Below, piece by piece: positions 12,214-21,130 of a DNA stretch of 28,489 nucleotides. The first letter of the stretch is position 1. Every line of letters begins with the position of its first letter. Under the pieces are notes generated by a model, which saw only the letters and a program-made list of their open reading frames with translations, had not been told where the DNA came from and ran no database searches. The DNA comes from Merdivicinus sp050943495 (GTDB lineage: Bacteria > Bacillota > Clostridia > Oscillospirales > Ruminococcaceae): positions 1-28,489 of the forward strand of contig JBMNPH010000021.1 of the NCBI GenBank assembly GCA_050943495.1. The letters are read 5' to 3'. A program made the translations under genes and the position numbers.

Positions 12214-13852
12214 TTATATTCTCGAATACTATCAGGGGATTCAGGACGATTCGATTGTTGTCGGACGCTGGATCCGGATGTGGTATGAGTATATTGTCCG
12301 CGGACTGGAAAAAGGTCTGTTTTTCTTCAACCAGAAAAAAGCAAACAAAGCCATTCGGTTTATTGAGAACTTCTGCCATCACTGTGAAGGACGGGAGGAC
12401 CTCATCAAGCTGGAACTCTGGCAAAAAGCATTGGTTTCGGTTCTGTTTGGAATTTTGGATGAAAACGGCAACCGGCAATTCCGGGAAGCTGTTATCATCA
12501 TGGCGCGAAAGCAAGGGAAAACCCTGTTTGCATCCGCTATTATTGCGTATATGGCGTATCTGGACGGGGAATACGGTGCAAAAGTTTATTGCATTGCACC
12601 GAAACTGGAACAGGCTGCGATCGTATACGATAACTTTTACCAGATGGTGCAGAAAGAGCCGGAATTGGAAGAACTGGCCAAAAAGCGGCGCTCGGATATT
12701 TATATTGCAGAATACAATACCAGCATTAAGCCGATTGCATTTAATGCAAAAAAATCAGACGGGTTCAACCCGCATCTAGTGGTTTGCGATGAGATTGCAA
12801 GCTGGCCGGGAGATCAGGGACTGAAACAGTACGAAGTTATGAAATCCGCATTGGGCGCCAGACGGCAGCCTCTGGTCCTCTCTATTTCGACAGCAGGATA
12901 TATCAACGACGGGATCTATGATGAACTAATCAAACGCTGCACTTCTTTCCTGCTGGGGAATTCCAAAGAGAGGAGGCTTGCGCCATTTCTGTATATGATC
13001 GACGATATCGAAAAGTGGAACGACATCAACGAACTGCGGAAATCTAACCCGAATCTAGGCGTATCCGTATCAGTTGATTATCTGCTGGAAGAAATTGCGA
13101 TCGCGGAAGGAAGCCTGTCCAAGCGGGCGGAATTTCTGACCAAATACTGCAACATCAAACAAAACAGTTCGCAGGCATGGCTGGAATACAAAGTTGTGGA
13201 TTCCGCGAGCGGGCCGCCGCTAAAACTGGAAGATTTCCGGAATTCCTATTGTGTCGGAGGGATCGACCTTTCCCGGACAACCGACCTGACATCATGCTGT
13301 GCAGTCATTCAAAAAAACGGGATTCTGCATGTCTTTTCCCATTTCTTCATGCCGGCAACCCGGCTGGAAAATGCAACTGCCGAAGATGGGGTACCGTATG
13401 AAATCTTTATAAAGCGCGGGTTCCTAAGCCTGTCGGGGGAAAATTACGTGGATTATCACGATTGTTTTGACTGGTTCCGGAAGCTGGTGGAAGACTATCA
13501 AATCTATCCGCTGTGGGTGGGATATGACCGCTATTCTGCGCAGTATCTAGTCGAAGACATGAAAAAATATGGATTCCATATGGACGATGTATATCAGGGA
13601 ACAAACCTCACGCCGGTGATTCGGGAATTTGAGGGGATCATCAAAGACGGGATCCTCAATATCGGAGATAATGACCTGCTGAAAAGCCACCTGCTGAACG
13701 CTGCGTTGAAATCCGAAGCGGAGAATCAGAAGGTGCAGCTGGTAAAAGTAGGGCAGCGGAAACGAATAGACGGCACTGCCGCATTGCTGGATGCCTTTAC
13801 TGTGCGGCAAAAATGGTGTGCCGAGATTGGAGAGCAACTGAAAAATGAATGA
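12206..13852 (+). CDS. terL: terminase large subunit
   Basis: 548 residues, normal for the HK97-like TerL group. ATPase domain: Walker A variant ARKQGKT (100-106), Walker B LVVCDE (191-196), coupling motif SISTAG (about 226-231). The nuclease domain begins at GGIDLSRTTDLTS (351-363) with Asp354 and Asp360 as metal ligands. It drives DNA into the prohead and cuts it at the ends. The start overlaps the TerS stop by 8 nt with a weak ribosome site, so translation is probably coupled. Ends inside the next small gene. Confidence 0.95.
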   Translation: MNNYILEYYQGIQDDSIVVGRWIRMWYEYIVRGLEKGLFFFNQKKANKAIRFIENFCHHCEGREDLIKLELWQKALVSVLFGILDENGNRQFREAVIIMARKQGKTLFASAIIAYMAYLDGEYGAKVYCIAPKLEQAAIVYDNFYQMVQKEPELEELAKKRRSDIYIAEYNTSIKPIAFNAKKSDGFNPHLVVCDEIASWPGDQGLKQYEVMKSALGARRQPLVLSISTAGYINDGIYDELIKRCTSFLLGNSKERRLAPFLYMIDDIEKWNDINELRKSNPNLGVSVSVDYLLEEIAIAEGSLSKRAEFLTKYCNIKQNSSQAWLEYKVVDSASGPPLKLEDFRNSYCVGGIDLSRTTDLTSCCAVIQKNGILHVFSHFFMPATRLENATAEDGVPYEIFIKRGFLSLSGENYVDYHDCFDWFRKLVEDYQIYPLWVGYDRYSAQYLVEDMKKYGFHMDDVYQGTNLTPVIREFEGIIKDGILNIGDNDLLKSHLLNAALKSEAENQKVQLVKVGQRKRIDGTAALLDAFTVRQKWCAEIGEQLKNE

Positions 13853-14042
13853 CGATCTGCTTATTATCCGAACAAATATGTTTTTGAGTCGTGAGGATTT
13901 GCAAAAGTTTCGAGAATTCATCGTTCGGCAGAGAGAACAATCTGGAAATGTAATTGTACTGCCGTATGGGTGTGATGTGATCCGGTCACCCAATGATGTA
14001 GAAATCAAAGTACAGGATATCAGTGAATCAGAAAGGCGGTGA
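13845..14042 (+). CDS. small conserved protein between TerL and portal
   Basis: 65 residues; ATG overlaps the last codons of TerL. SREDLQKFREFIVRQREQSG then VIVLPYGCDVIRSP: an alpha/beta mini-protein. Small genes at this place are frequent in Firmicutes phages, without known role. Overlaps nothing important downstream; the portal ribosome site lies at its end. Confidence 0.7.
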   Translation: MNDDLLIIRTNMFLSREDLQKFREFIVRQREQSGNVIVLPYGCDVIRSPNDVEIKVQDISESERR

Positions 14043-14046
14043 TATT

Positions 14047-15240
14047 TTGGGACTTTTCAGCAAGATATTCAAGAAACCAGATCCGACGGGACAGCCGAAC
14101 GGATTTTTCCAGACCTTTACCGCCTATACGCCGGTTTTTCAGTCGTGGGGCGGTGAGATCTATGAAAGTGAACTGGTGCGCGCCGCTATCAATGCCAGAG
14201 CCGTACATATCGGAAAATTAGCGGTAACGGTACAGGGTTCTGCCAAGCCGAAGCTGCAGACAAAACTGCGGACAGGTCCAAATGAATGGCAGACGTGGGG
14301 ACAGTTCCTATACCGGCTGTCTACCATTCTGGATGCGCAGAATACAGCTTTTATTGTGCCGGTGTCTGATGATTTCGGGGAAACATCCGGTATTTATCCG
14401 ATTCTTCCTTCCCGGTGCGAAATTATGGAATACAGCGGGGAACCGTGGCTTCGATACCATTTTTACAGCGGCAAAACCGCTGCCGTTAAAATGCGCGAAT
14501 GCGGAATTATGACGAAATTTCAGTATCAGGATGATTTCTTCGGAGAAACAAACCGGGCACTGCATCCGACAATGGATCTGATCAACATCCAAAATCAAGG
14601 CATATCAGAAGGCGTTAAGTCCGGCGCAACTTTCCGATTTATGGCAAAGCTGAACAATTTTTCCAAGCCGGAAGATCTTTCCAAAGAACAGCAGCGATTC
14701 ACAAGAAACAATCTTTCCGGAGAGGGAAAAGGGATCCTCTTATTTCCCAATACCTATTCAGACATTCAGCAAATCAAATCGAATCCGTTTGTGATTGATT
14801 CCGGACAAATGCAGGCAATCAAAGAAAATGTCTACGATTATTTCGGCGTGAATCAGGATATTATGCAGAACAAAGCATACGGGGATGCATGGTCCGCTTT
14901 TTATGAGGGCGCTATTGAACCGTTTGCGATCCAGTTTTCCGACGTTGTAACAAAAATGCTGTTCACCGAGCGGGAACGCGCGGCCGGAAGTCTGATTATG
15001 GCAACAGCAAACCGGCTGCAATATATGACCAATACCGATAAATTAGCGGTTTCTTCCCAAATGGCCGACAGGGGAATTTTTAACCGTGATACTATTCGGG
15101 AGATCTGGAATCTGCCACCTCTGCCGGACGGACAGGGACAAGCCTATACCATACGCGGAGAATATTACCTGCTGGGGGCGGACGGATCTGTAACTAGGAA
15201 AGGAGATGACTTGACCAGTGGAAGCAAAACTGACGGATAA
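14047..15240 (+). CDS. portal protein (HK97 family)
   Basis: 397 residues from TTG at 14047, chosen for AAAGGCGGTG 6 nt upstream; GTG at 14023 is an alternative without a ribosome site. It opens LGLFSKIFKKPD, typical of HK97-type portals, with LVRAAINARAVHIGKL, LYRLSTILDAQNTAF and the conserved end IREIWNLPPLPDGQG. Portals form a 12-subunit ring at one capsid vertex through which DNA passes. The stop lies inside the protease gene (23-nt overlap). Confidence 0.92.
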   Translation: MGLFSKIFKKPDPTGQPNGFFQTFTAYTPVFQSWGGEIYESELVRAAINARAVHIGKLAVTVQGSAKPKLQTKLRTGPNEWQTWGQFLYRLSTILDAQNTAFIVPVSDDFGETSGIYPILPSRCEIMEYSGEPWLRYHFYSGKTAAVKMRECGIMTKFQYQDDFFGETNRALHPTMDLINIQNQGISEGVKSGATFRFMAKLNNFSKPEDLSKEQQRFTRNNLSGEGKGILLFPNTYSDIQQIKSNPFVIDSGQMQAIKENVYDYFGVNQDIMQNKAYGDAWSAFYEGAIEPFAIQFSDVVTKMLFTERERAAGSLIMATANRLQYMTNTDKLAVSSQMADRGIFNRDTIREIWNLPPLPDGQGQAYTIRGEYYLLGADGSVTRKGDDLTSGSKTDG

Positions 15241-15865
15241 ACAGCTGAACCGTCTGGAAGACGGGCGGGAATACCGATCTATGGTAATGACAGTACGGGC
15301 AGCCGGAGAGGATACCGGGGAAATGATCGTGGAAGGATATGCTACTACCTTCAATCAGCCGTACACACTTTATACAAGCCGGTATTATACCATTGTGGAA
15401 CAGATAGATCCCGGCGCATTTAACGGATGTGATATGTCGGATGTAATCTTCCAATACGATCACACGGGACGGGTATTTGCCCGGAACAAAAACGGCACTT
15501 TGTCACTGGAAGTGGATAGTGTCGGCTTGAAAATTCGCGCGGATTTGAGCGGGACAGAGATCGGGCGGCAGCTGTATCAGGAGATTAAAGGCGGGTATAC
15601 CGATAAAATGTCTTTTGGATTCATTGTTGCGGAAGATCGACGCGAATATGTGGAGGATCGGGAAAACGAGCATGAAACCTGTACCCGAACCATTACCAAA
15701 GTATCCAAATTGTACGATGTCAGCGCCGTGTCAATTCCGGCGAATGATATGACCAGCATCAGCGCCCGAAGATTTGCCGACGGAGTGATCGGTGAAATCA
15801 AAGCGGAGAGACTGAAAAGGGCAGATGCCGCAAGAAAAATCAAACTGAAATTATTGGAGGTATGA
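15218..15865 (+). CDS. HK97-family prohead protease
   Basis: 215 residues from GTG at 15218, preceded by AAAGGAGATGAC at a rather long distance. Catalytic candidates are His82 (YDHTGRVFAR), Ser132 (DKMSFGF) and Asp167 (LYDVSAVSIPAN), in the order of the herpesvirus-like serine protease fold. It should remove the delta domain of the capsid protein during maturation. The stop overlaps an ATG of the capsid gene frame. Confidence 0.92.
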   Translation: MEAKLTDKQLNRLEDGREYRSMVMTVRAAGEDTGEMIVEGYATTFNQPYTLYTSRYYTIVEQIDPGAFNGCDMSDVIFQYDHTGRVFARNKNGTLSLEVDSVGLKIRADLSGTEIGRQLYQEIKGGYTDKMSFGFIVAEDRREYVEDRENEHETCTRTITKVSKLYDVSAVSIPANDMTSISARRFADGVIGEIKAERLKRADAARKIKLKLLEV

Positions 15866-15870
15866 AAAAG

Positions 15871-16947
15871 ATGAGTAAACCGATTGATGAAATGACCATT
15901 GAAGAACTGCGCACCCGCGCTGCTGAAATCCGAACCGCTGTCAATGAACCGGACGCCGATCTGAATGCGTTGGATGCCGAAGCCACCCAGATTACCGAAC
16001 GGATTGCCGCCTATGAAGCGGAACAGCGCCGCCGGGGAATTGCAAACCGTGTCGCAGGAGGAGAAGGGAATGTTATCCGTACATTTGCGAATAACAGATC
16101 GGAAGAATTGTCTGTGGATTCCAAAGAATATCGCGCCGCGTGGTTGAAAAATCTGCAGGGTGTCACTCTTTCCGATGCGGAACAGAGAGCATACACCAAT
16201 GCAAACGGCGCTATTTCCACGATCACTGCGAATGCGATTATGTCGGTAGTGCGTGACCATGCGCCGATTCTGGAACGCATGACCGTTGTGTATAGTGCCG
16301 CCAACATTTCCTATTATGTTGAAGGTGCCAACAATGAGGCACAGGATCACACTGAAAATGCAGCCATTACCGCTGCTGAAGATACGCTGACCAAGATCAC
16401 TCTGGTTCCCGCTGAAATCGTCAAGCTGATTCAGGTCAGCGAAGCAGCAAAAGCAATGAGCGTGGATGCGTTCGAATCATGGCTGTCCCGTACTCTGGGA
16501 GAAGCAATTTCACGTAAGATCAATTCCAAAATCATTGCTGCTATTACAGCGGCCGCTTCTTCTGCAGGCACTGCCATTGATGCCGCAGGTGTGCAGACAC
16601 TGCTCGGATCTGTAAAGGGAGAAGGCGTGGCGATTCTCTGCAATCGAAAAACTTTGTATACCAAACTGTTGCCCATTCAGGATAATTCCAAATCGTCTAT
16701 CGTGCGGTTCGAAGGAACATATAACACCGCAAGAGTTTATGGCGTTGAAGTCCTTGTTGACGATAATGTGGCGGATGACACGGTACTGGCCGGTGATCTC
16801 ACCAAGTGTATCGCAGCAATGGCCGAAAGCGTCAGCGTTCGGCAGGGTTACGATATCGATCACAACTCTTATAAGTATCTGGGCGTTGCTTTATTTGACG
16901 TAAAAGTCGGACTGAACAGCGCATTTTCCAAACTGGCAGCCGCATAA
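15871..16947 (+). CDS. major capsid protein (HK97 fold)
   Basis: 358 residues from ATG at 15871 (MSKPIDEM), preferred to 15862 because GGAGG is only 1 nt from the latter. The first ~75 residues are a charged helical delta/scaffold domain (TIEELRTRAAEIRTAVNE...EAEQRRRG) likely cut off by the neighbouring protease. The rest has the HK97 pattern: FANNRSEEL, LERMTVVYSAANISYYVEGA, KIIAAITAAASSAGTAID, YGVEVLVDDNV, and RQGYDIDHNSYKYLGVALFD. It forms the icosahedral shell. Confidence 0.93.
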   Translation: MSKPIDEMTIEELRTRAAEIRTAVNEPDADLNALDAEATQITERIAAYEAEQRRRGIANRVAGGEGNVIRTFANNRSEELSVDSKEYRAAWLKNLQGVTLSDAEQRAYTNANGAISTITANAIMSVVRDHAPILERMTVVYSAANISYYVEGANNEAQDHTENAAITAAEDTLTKITLVPAEIVKLIQVSEAAKAMSVDAFESWLSRTLGEAISRKINSKIIAAITAAASSAGTAIDAAGVQTLLGSVKGEGVAILCNRKTLYTKLLPIQDNSKSSIVRFEGTYNTARVYGVEVLVDDNVADDTVLAGDLTKCIAAMAESVSVRQGYDIDHNSYKYLGVALFDVKVGLNSAFSKLAAA

Positions 16948-16960
16948 GGGGTGATCTGCA

Positions 16961-17260
16961 ATGCTGGAAAAGGTCAAGCTGGCACTTCGAATCAAAACAA
17001 ACGCACTCGACGATGAAATCAATGATACCATAGAAGCGGCGCTGGCTGACCTCGGCATTGCCGGCGTCATTCCGATGAGTGATACAGATCCGCTTATTGT
17101 GCGGGCGGTAATTACCTACTGCAAGCTGCATATCGGGAATACGCCGGACTATGACCGGATGAAAGCCTCCTATGACGAACAGAAGGCACAGCTTCAGACG
17201 GCAACCGGATATACCGATTGGGGGGATACAGAATCATGCGAAATGACGTTGCATCTCTGA
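16961..17260 (+). CDS. head-tail connector (gp6-like)
   Basis: 99 residues, helical, MLEKVKLALRIKTNALDDEI then DPLIVRAVITYCKLHIGN: the standard pattern of HK97 gp6-like adaptor proteins, which form a ring below the portal. ATG follows AAGGGGTGAT. Overlaps the next start by 25 nt. Confidence 0.85.
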   Translation: MLEKVKLALRIKTNALDDEINDTIEAALADLGIAGVIPMSDTDPLIVRAVITYCKLHIGNTPDYDRMKASYDEQKAQLQTATGYTDWGDTESCEMTLHL

Positions 17261-17586
17261 TTCAGCAGCATTTCCCGCAAGACCGTATCGGAGTTTGGAA
17301 GGATCCGGAAGAAACCAGCCGGGAAATTTTTGTAGAGGTCAAATCAGCCAGCCGAGCCGAATATTTTAAGGCTGCGCAAACGGGAAACCGGTGTGATTAT
17401 GTTTTTGTTGTTTTCTCCCTCGATTATGAGGGGGAAAACATTATCGAGTGGAATGGGAAACGGTATGAAATTTACCGGACCTACCACAACACGCTGGAAG
17501 ATACAATGGAACTGTATGCAGAGGAAAGAGCGGGTGTAACCGATGGCGGCGAGCAGACAGAGAATCAAGACAACAGATCTGTATAA
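17236..17586 (+). CDS. head closure / head-tail adaptor protein
   Basis: 116 residues from ATG at 17236 behind TGGGGGG. Beta-rich: IFVEVKSASRAEYFKAAQTG, CDYVFVVFSLDYEGENIIEW, WNGKRYEIYRTYHN, as in SPP1 gp16-type stopper proteins that seal the filled head. Position between connector and gp10-like protein agrees. Confidence 0.82.
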   Translation: MRNDVASLIQQHFPQDRIGVWKDPEETSREIFVEVKSASRAEYFKAAQTGNRCDYVFVVFSLDYEGENIIEWNGKRYEIYRTYHNTLEDTMELYAEERAGVTDGGEQTENQDNRSV

Positions 17587-17923
17587 AAGCATTGGAATGA
17601 TTTTAGATGGATACGCCGATGAAGTGAAAAAGGGAGTCGATAAACAGGCTTCAAAAGCCAGCAAAACGCTGGTGGACGATCTAAAAAAGGATTCTCCCAA
17701 CCGTACCGGAGAATATGCCAAAAGCTGGGGACGGATCCATGAAGGCGGCGTTTATATCGTGCGGAATGCCAAGCACTGGCGTTTGACGCATCTTCTGGAA
17801 AATGGACACCGAAAACCCAATGGAAAAGGCATGGTCCGTGCATACCCGCATATTGCATCCGCTGCAAAAAAGGCAATCGAAATGTTTGAAGACGGCGTCA
17901 AAAAAGTCATAAAGGGGGGATAA
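17543..17923 (+). CDS. HK97 gp10-like tail completion protein
   Basis: 126 residues, overlapping the previous gene by 44 nt. The typical gp10 pattern is present: KTLVDDLKKDSPNRTGEYAK, SWGRIHEGG, LTHLLENGHRKPNG and HIASAAKKAIEMFEDGV. Acts at the head-tail joint during tail attachment. One base separates it from the next GTG. Confidence 0.88.
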   Translation: MAASRQRIKTTDLYKSIGMILDGYADEVKKGVDKQASKASKTLVDDLKKDSPNRTGEYAKSWGRIHEGGVYIVRNAKHWRLTHLLENGHRKPNGKGMVRAYPHIASAAKKAIEMFEDGVKKVIKGG

Positions 17924-17924
17924 C

Positions 17925-18251
17925 GTGAATGATCTGCAGGAATTATATGACAAGCTGACCGCGATTCCAATTCCATTTGCCTATAACGATTTCCCCAAAG
18001 GGCAGGTACCTGCGATGCCTTATGGGATATACTCGACCCGACGTGCGAATCCATTTTACGCAGACGGTCGGGTATATTTTGTTTTTGGGCATCTGGAAGT
18101 GATGCTGTATACAAAACGAAAACGATCCGATCTTGAAAAGCAGATCGAGCAGGCAATGGAAGGGTTTACATGGACCAAAGAAGAAGACTATCTCGAAGAT
18201 GAGAAATGTTATGTCATTACATACGAATTGGAGGTAAAAGATAATGCCTAA
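17925..18251 (+). CDS. tail terminator-like minor tail protein
   Basis: 108 residues from GTG at 17925 behind AAGGGGGG. Alpha/beta: NDLQELYDKLTAIPIPFAYN, PAMPYGIY, HLEVMLYTKRKRSDLEKQIE, YVITYELEV. Size and position immediately before the tail tube gene are those of tail terminator proteins (gpU-like fold). Shares 8 nt with the tail tube gene. Confidence 0.75.
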   Translation: MNDLQELYDKLTAIPIPFAYNDFPKGQVPAMPYGIYSTRRANPFYADGRVYFVFGHLEVMLYTKRKRSDLEKQIEQAMEGFTWTKEEDYLEDEKCYVITYELEVKDNA

Positions 18252-18831
18252 CAAAGTCAAATATAATCTGAAAAACGTACATTATGCGCCTCAAACGCCG
18301 GGAGAAGATGGTGCAATTCCGACTTTTGGAACGCCTGTTCCGATTCCCGGTGCAGTATCTCTTTCCCTTGCGTCACAGGGAAACACTACAATTTTTTATG
18401 CCGATGGAATGGCTTACTATACCACATCCTCAAATAACGGATATCAGGGAGATCTGGTTATTGCACTGATTCCGGATAGCTTTTCAAAAGATATACTCAA
18501 AGAAGTAGAGGACGAAACCGCAAAAACGCTCAGCGAATACAGCGATGTCCAGCCGGAAGAATTTGCGCTGCTGTTTGAATTTGACGGGGATGAAAAAGCA
18601 ATTCGGCATGTGCTTTATAACTGCAAGGCAACACGCCCGGCGGTAAACGGTCAGACTTCGACCGAAAATATTGAACCGCAAACGGATTCGCTTTCGTTGA
18701 CAGCAACTCCACTTCCCAATTATCTTGTCAAAACAAGAACTACGGAAAGCACTCCGCAAGAAACTTATGATAATTGGTATAAAAGCGTATTTATGCCGGC
18801 AGAGCGTACATTGGAAGCTGAAAAAGCATAA
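18244..18831 (+). CDS. major tail (tube) protein
   Basis: 195 residues; ATG after GGAGGTAAAAG. Opens MPNKVKYNLKNVHYAPQTPG, followed by beta-rich stretches (TTIFYADGMAYYTTSSNNGY, GDLVIALIPDSF) and RHVLYNCKATRPA...TDSLSLTATPL, the pattern of Firmicutes siphophage tail tube proteins. Hexamers stack to form the non-contractile tube. The C-terminal tail (YDNWYKSVFMP) is also typical. Confidence 0.9.
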   Translation: MPNKVKYNLKNVHYAPQTPGEDGAIPTFGTPVPIPGAVSLSLASQGNTTIFYADGMAYYTTSSNNGYQGDLVIALIPDSFSKDILKEVEDETAKTLSEYSDVQPEEFALLFEFDGDEKAIRHVLYNCKATRPAVNGQTSTENIEPQTDSLSLTATPLPNYLVKTRTTESTPQETYDNWYKSVFMPAERTLEAEKA

Positions 18832-18840
18832 GGAGGACCT

Positions 18841-19248
18841 ATGGAAAAAACAGTCGAATTTAACGGAAAATCGGTAAAGCTGAAAGCAACCGCTGCACTG
18901 CCGCGTTTATATCGGATTTTGTTTTCCCGTGATATTTTCAAAGATATGGCACCGATTCTCAAACGATACCAAAATATTAAAATAAGGTCGGATGCAGATA
19001 ACGAGGAGAATCTGGATGTGATCGATCAGATCGGGGATGATGATCTGGAAATTCTGGAAAATCTCACCTATTCTATGGCAAGAGCAGCAGATCCAGAAAT
19101 GAAACAACGAACAGCGCTGGAATGGCTGGATCAGTTTTCTTCAACCGAAAGTATGGCTTTACAACAGCAAGCATTTACACTTTGGGCAATGGATAATTTT
19201 TCAATCGATGAATCTAAAAAAAAAGCCGTCCTACCGAACGGGAAATGA
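18841..19248 (+). CDS. tail assembly chaperone, short form (gpG-like)
   Basis: 135 residues; ATG behind AAGGAGG. Position between tail tube and tape measure, and an acidic helical body (DDDLEILENLTYSMARAADP) with WAMDNFSIDESKKKA at the end, identify the G-type chaperone that coats the tape measure during tail assembly. Near its end nine A residues (19216-19224) provide a slippery A-AAA-AAA site, and a -1 shift there gives the long G-T product. Confidence 0.88.
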   Translation: MEKTVEFNGKSVKLKATAALPRLYRILFSRDIFKDMAPILKRYQNIKIRSDADNEENLDVIDQIGDDDLEILENLTYSMARAADPEMKQRTALEWLDQFSSTESMALQQQAFTLWAMDNFSIDESKKKAVLPNGK

Positions 19249-19409
19249 CAACAGCGCTTTATCTGCTGCGATGTGTGCAGATGGGTATTTCCATAGCAGA
19301 CCTTGATCTGCTGGAAATCGGTATGGTATTCGATATGGCGGCAGAATCAAGCAATGATGACTGCGAATATCAACAGCTGGCAACACAGGAAGACTTTGAC
19401 AATTTTTAA
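18841..19409 (+). CDS. tail assembly chaperone, long frameshifted form (gpGT-like)
   Basis: A -1 shift at the A9 run (19216-19224) joins 128 residues of the short form to 61 residues read from 19224 to the TAA at 19407-19409 (189 in all). The T part contains EREMTTALYLLRCVQMGISI, ADLDLLEIGMVFDMAAE and ends LATQEDFDNF, the recognisable second half of siphophage chaperones. It has no good ribosome site of its own, though an ATG at 19245 overlaps the short-form stop. The fusion is inferred from frame geometry and family knowledge. Confidence 0.8.
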
Positions 19410-19423
19410 GGGAGGTGTTCTCA

Positions 19424-21130
19424 TTGGCAAATCGAATTAAGGGCATTACCATCGAAATTGGAGGAGACACCTCCTCACTTTCCAAAGCAATTTCTGGTGT
19501 GAATAGTGAATTAAAAAGCACACAGGAACAGCTGCGGGATGTAGATAAACTTTTAAAGTTGGATCCGGAAAATGTTACATTATTGGAACAGCAACAGAGA
19601 TTACTTAATCAATCCATCGAAGATACTTCGAAAAAGCTGGAAATCCTTAAAACTGCCGAAACACAGGTACAGGAAAAATTCAAACAAGGAAAAATTTCAA
19701 GGGATCAATATGACGCATTAACCCGCGAAGTCGTTTACAGCGAAGCTGCGCTAAAAAAATTACAAGGTAGAGCAAAAGAATGTGAAGATGCATTGAAAGG
19801 GACAGGAGAAGCTGCAGAAGAAGTAGCAGAATCAACTGAAGACACAACAAAAACATCCCTTAATTTGGGAAATGCACTGTCGGATATAGCAGAAGCTGCA
19901 GGGGTATCCGTTCCTCCTGCATTGAGCGGGATGATAGATAAAATGTCCGGAGTAAATGCATCCGGTCTGGCTTTGATCGGAACCATTACAGGTATTGTCG
20001 CAGGTCTGGCTTCACTCACCGTTGAAACTGCTAAAAACGCAAAGGAAATTGATGTGTTGTCTCAGCGTATGGGAATGACTACCGATCAGTATCAGGAATG
20101 GGATTATGTTTTGAAGCGTGCTGGAACATCTGCAGAAGAAGCGCAGGGGGATCTGTCTGCACTGGCTGAAAAAGCAAAGGATGCAGCATCTGGTGCAGGA
20201 GAAGCCGCAGAACTTTTTGACGAATTGGGAATCAATGTATTAAATAACCAACGCCAGTTAAAAAGTCAGAATGAATTGTTTTCAGAGGTGATTACAAAGC
20301 TGCAAGGCGTTACCAACGAAACCAAACGAAACGCCATTGCTTCTGCCTTACTTTCCACTACTGGTGAAAATTTGGTTCCGATTTTGAATATGACAAAAGA
20401 AGAACTTGCTGATTTGAAGAAAGAAGCAAATGATACTGGATATGTTATAGGAGAGCAGAATTTACAGGCATTTTCAGATTTAGGGGATGCTATGGAAGAA
20501 CTGTCACTAAAGGGGGAAGCAGTAAAAAATGGATTTGCATTAGCATTACTCCCACTTTTGACATCTTTATTTGATGTGGTATCAAAAATTCCAACACCAA
20601 TATTACAAACCATTGTCGTACTTGCTGGGATTGTATCAACTATCGTTTTGACGGTAAAAACCATCAAAGAAATGACTAGTACGGCTAATAGTATTACAAA
20701 GTTTTTCAATGGATTTGATGCAAGCGCAATGAAAACGACAGCAATTGTTTTATCAGTTGTTGCTGCTCTTATTGCTTTGGCTGCCATTATTGCAGTAATA
20801 GCTGGAAAAGGACCACAACTTGAAAGTTCGCTGAATGGGATTAGTAACTCCATTAACGATATTCAAAACAATGTACAAAATCCAAGATATCCGGCTTATG
20901 CATCCGGCACGCCATTTCATCCGGGCGGATGGGCAATGGTAGGCGAACAGGGCCGAGAATTGGTAAGGCTGCCGCGCGGATCCGCAGTTTACAGCAATTC
21001 TGCCACCGAACGAATGCTTGCCGGCGGGGGCGATACGTTTTATATCACGGTCGAAGCAAGAAATGTAAGAGAATTGAATGATCTGGTGCGGATGGCAGAA
21101 AATGCCAGAAGGGACAGGAGGTCGAAATAA
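19424..21130 (+). CDS. tape measure protein
   Basis: 568 residues from TTG at 19424, chosen because GGGAGG lies 8 nt upstream. The N-terminal part (NRIKGITIEIGGDTSSLSKA) and a long helical coiled-coil stretch precede three hydrophobic zones (GLALIGTITGIVAGLASLTV; ILQTIVVLAGIVSTIVLTVK; TTAIVLSVVAALIALAAIIA). The C-terminus has GTPFHPGGWAMVGEQGREL, a standard tape measure ending. It sets tail length; at about 0.15 nm per residue this short protein predicts a tail near 85 nm (rule of thumb). The middle is more AT-rich than flanking genes. No lytic transglycosylase or peptidase domain seen. Confidence 0.92.
   Translation: MANRIKGITIEIGGDTSSLSKAISGVNSELKSTQEQLRDVDKLLKLDPENVTLLEQQQRLLNQSIEDTSKKLEILKTAETQVQEKFKQGKISRDQYDALTREVVYSEAALKKLQGRAKECEDALKGTGEAAEEVAESTEDTTKTSLNLGNALSDIAEAAGVSVPPALSGMIDKMSGVNASGLALIGTITGIVAGLASLTVETAKNAKEIDVLSQRMGMTTDQYQEWDYVLKRAGTSAEEAQGDLSALAEKAKDAASGAGEAAELFDELGINVLNNQRQLKSQNELFSEVITKLQGVTNETKRNAIASALLSTTGENLVPILNMTKEELADLKKEANDTGYVIGEQNLQAFSDLGDAMEELSLKGEAVKNGFALALLPLLTSLFDVVSKIPTPILQTIVVLAGIVSTIVLTVKTIKEMTSTANSITKFFNGFDASAMKTTAIVLSVVAALIALAAIIAVIAGKGPQLESSLNGISNSINDIQNNVQNPRYPAYASGTPFHPGGWAMVGEQGRELVRLPRGSAVYSNSATERMLAGGGDTFYITVEARNVRELNDLVRMAENARRDRRSK

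Noticed and set aside
15577..16350. 257-codon open frame on the minus strand across protease and capsid genes
   Set aside because: It lies opposite two certain structural genes, has no ribosome site, and reads as low-complexity shadow sequence.
19217..19310. +1/-2 frame after the A9 run (reads KPSYRTGND...)
   Set aside because: It ends at a TGA before any tail chaperone T domain; only the -1 frame leads into the T domain.
20266..20853. 195-codon minus-strand open frame in the tape measure gene
   Set aside because: Shadow of a helical Ala/Lys/Glu-rich gene on the other strand.
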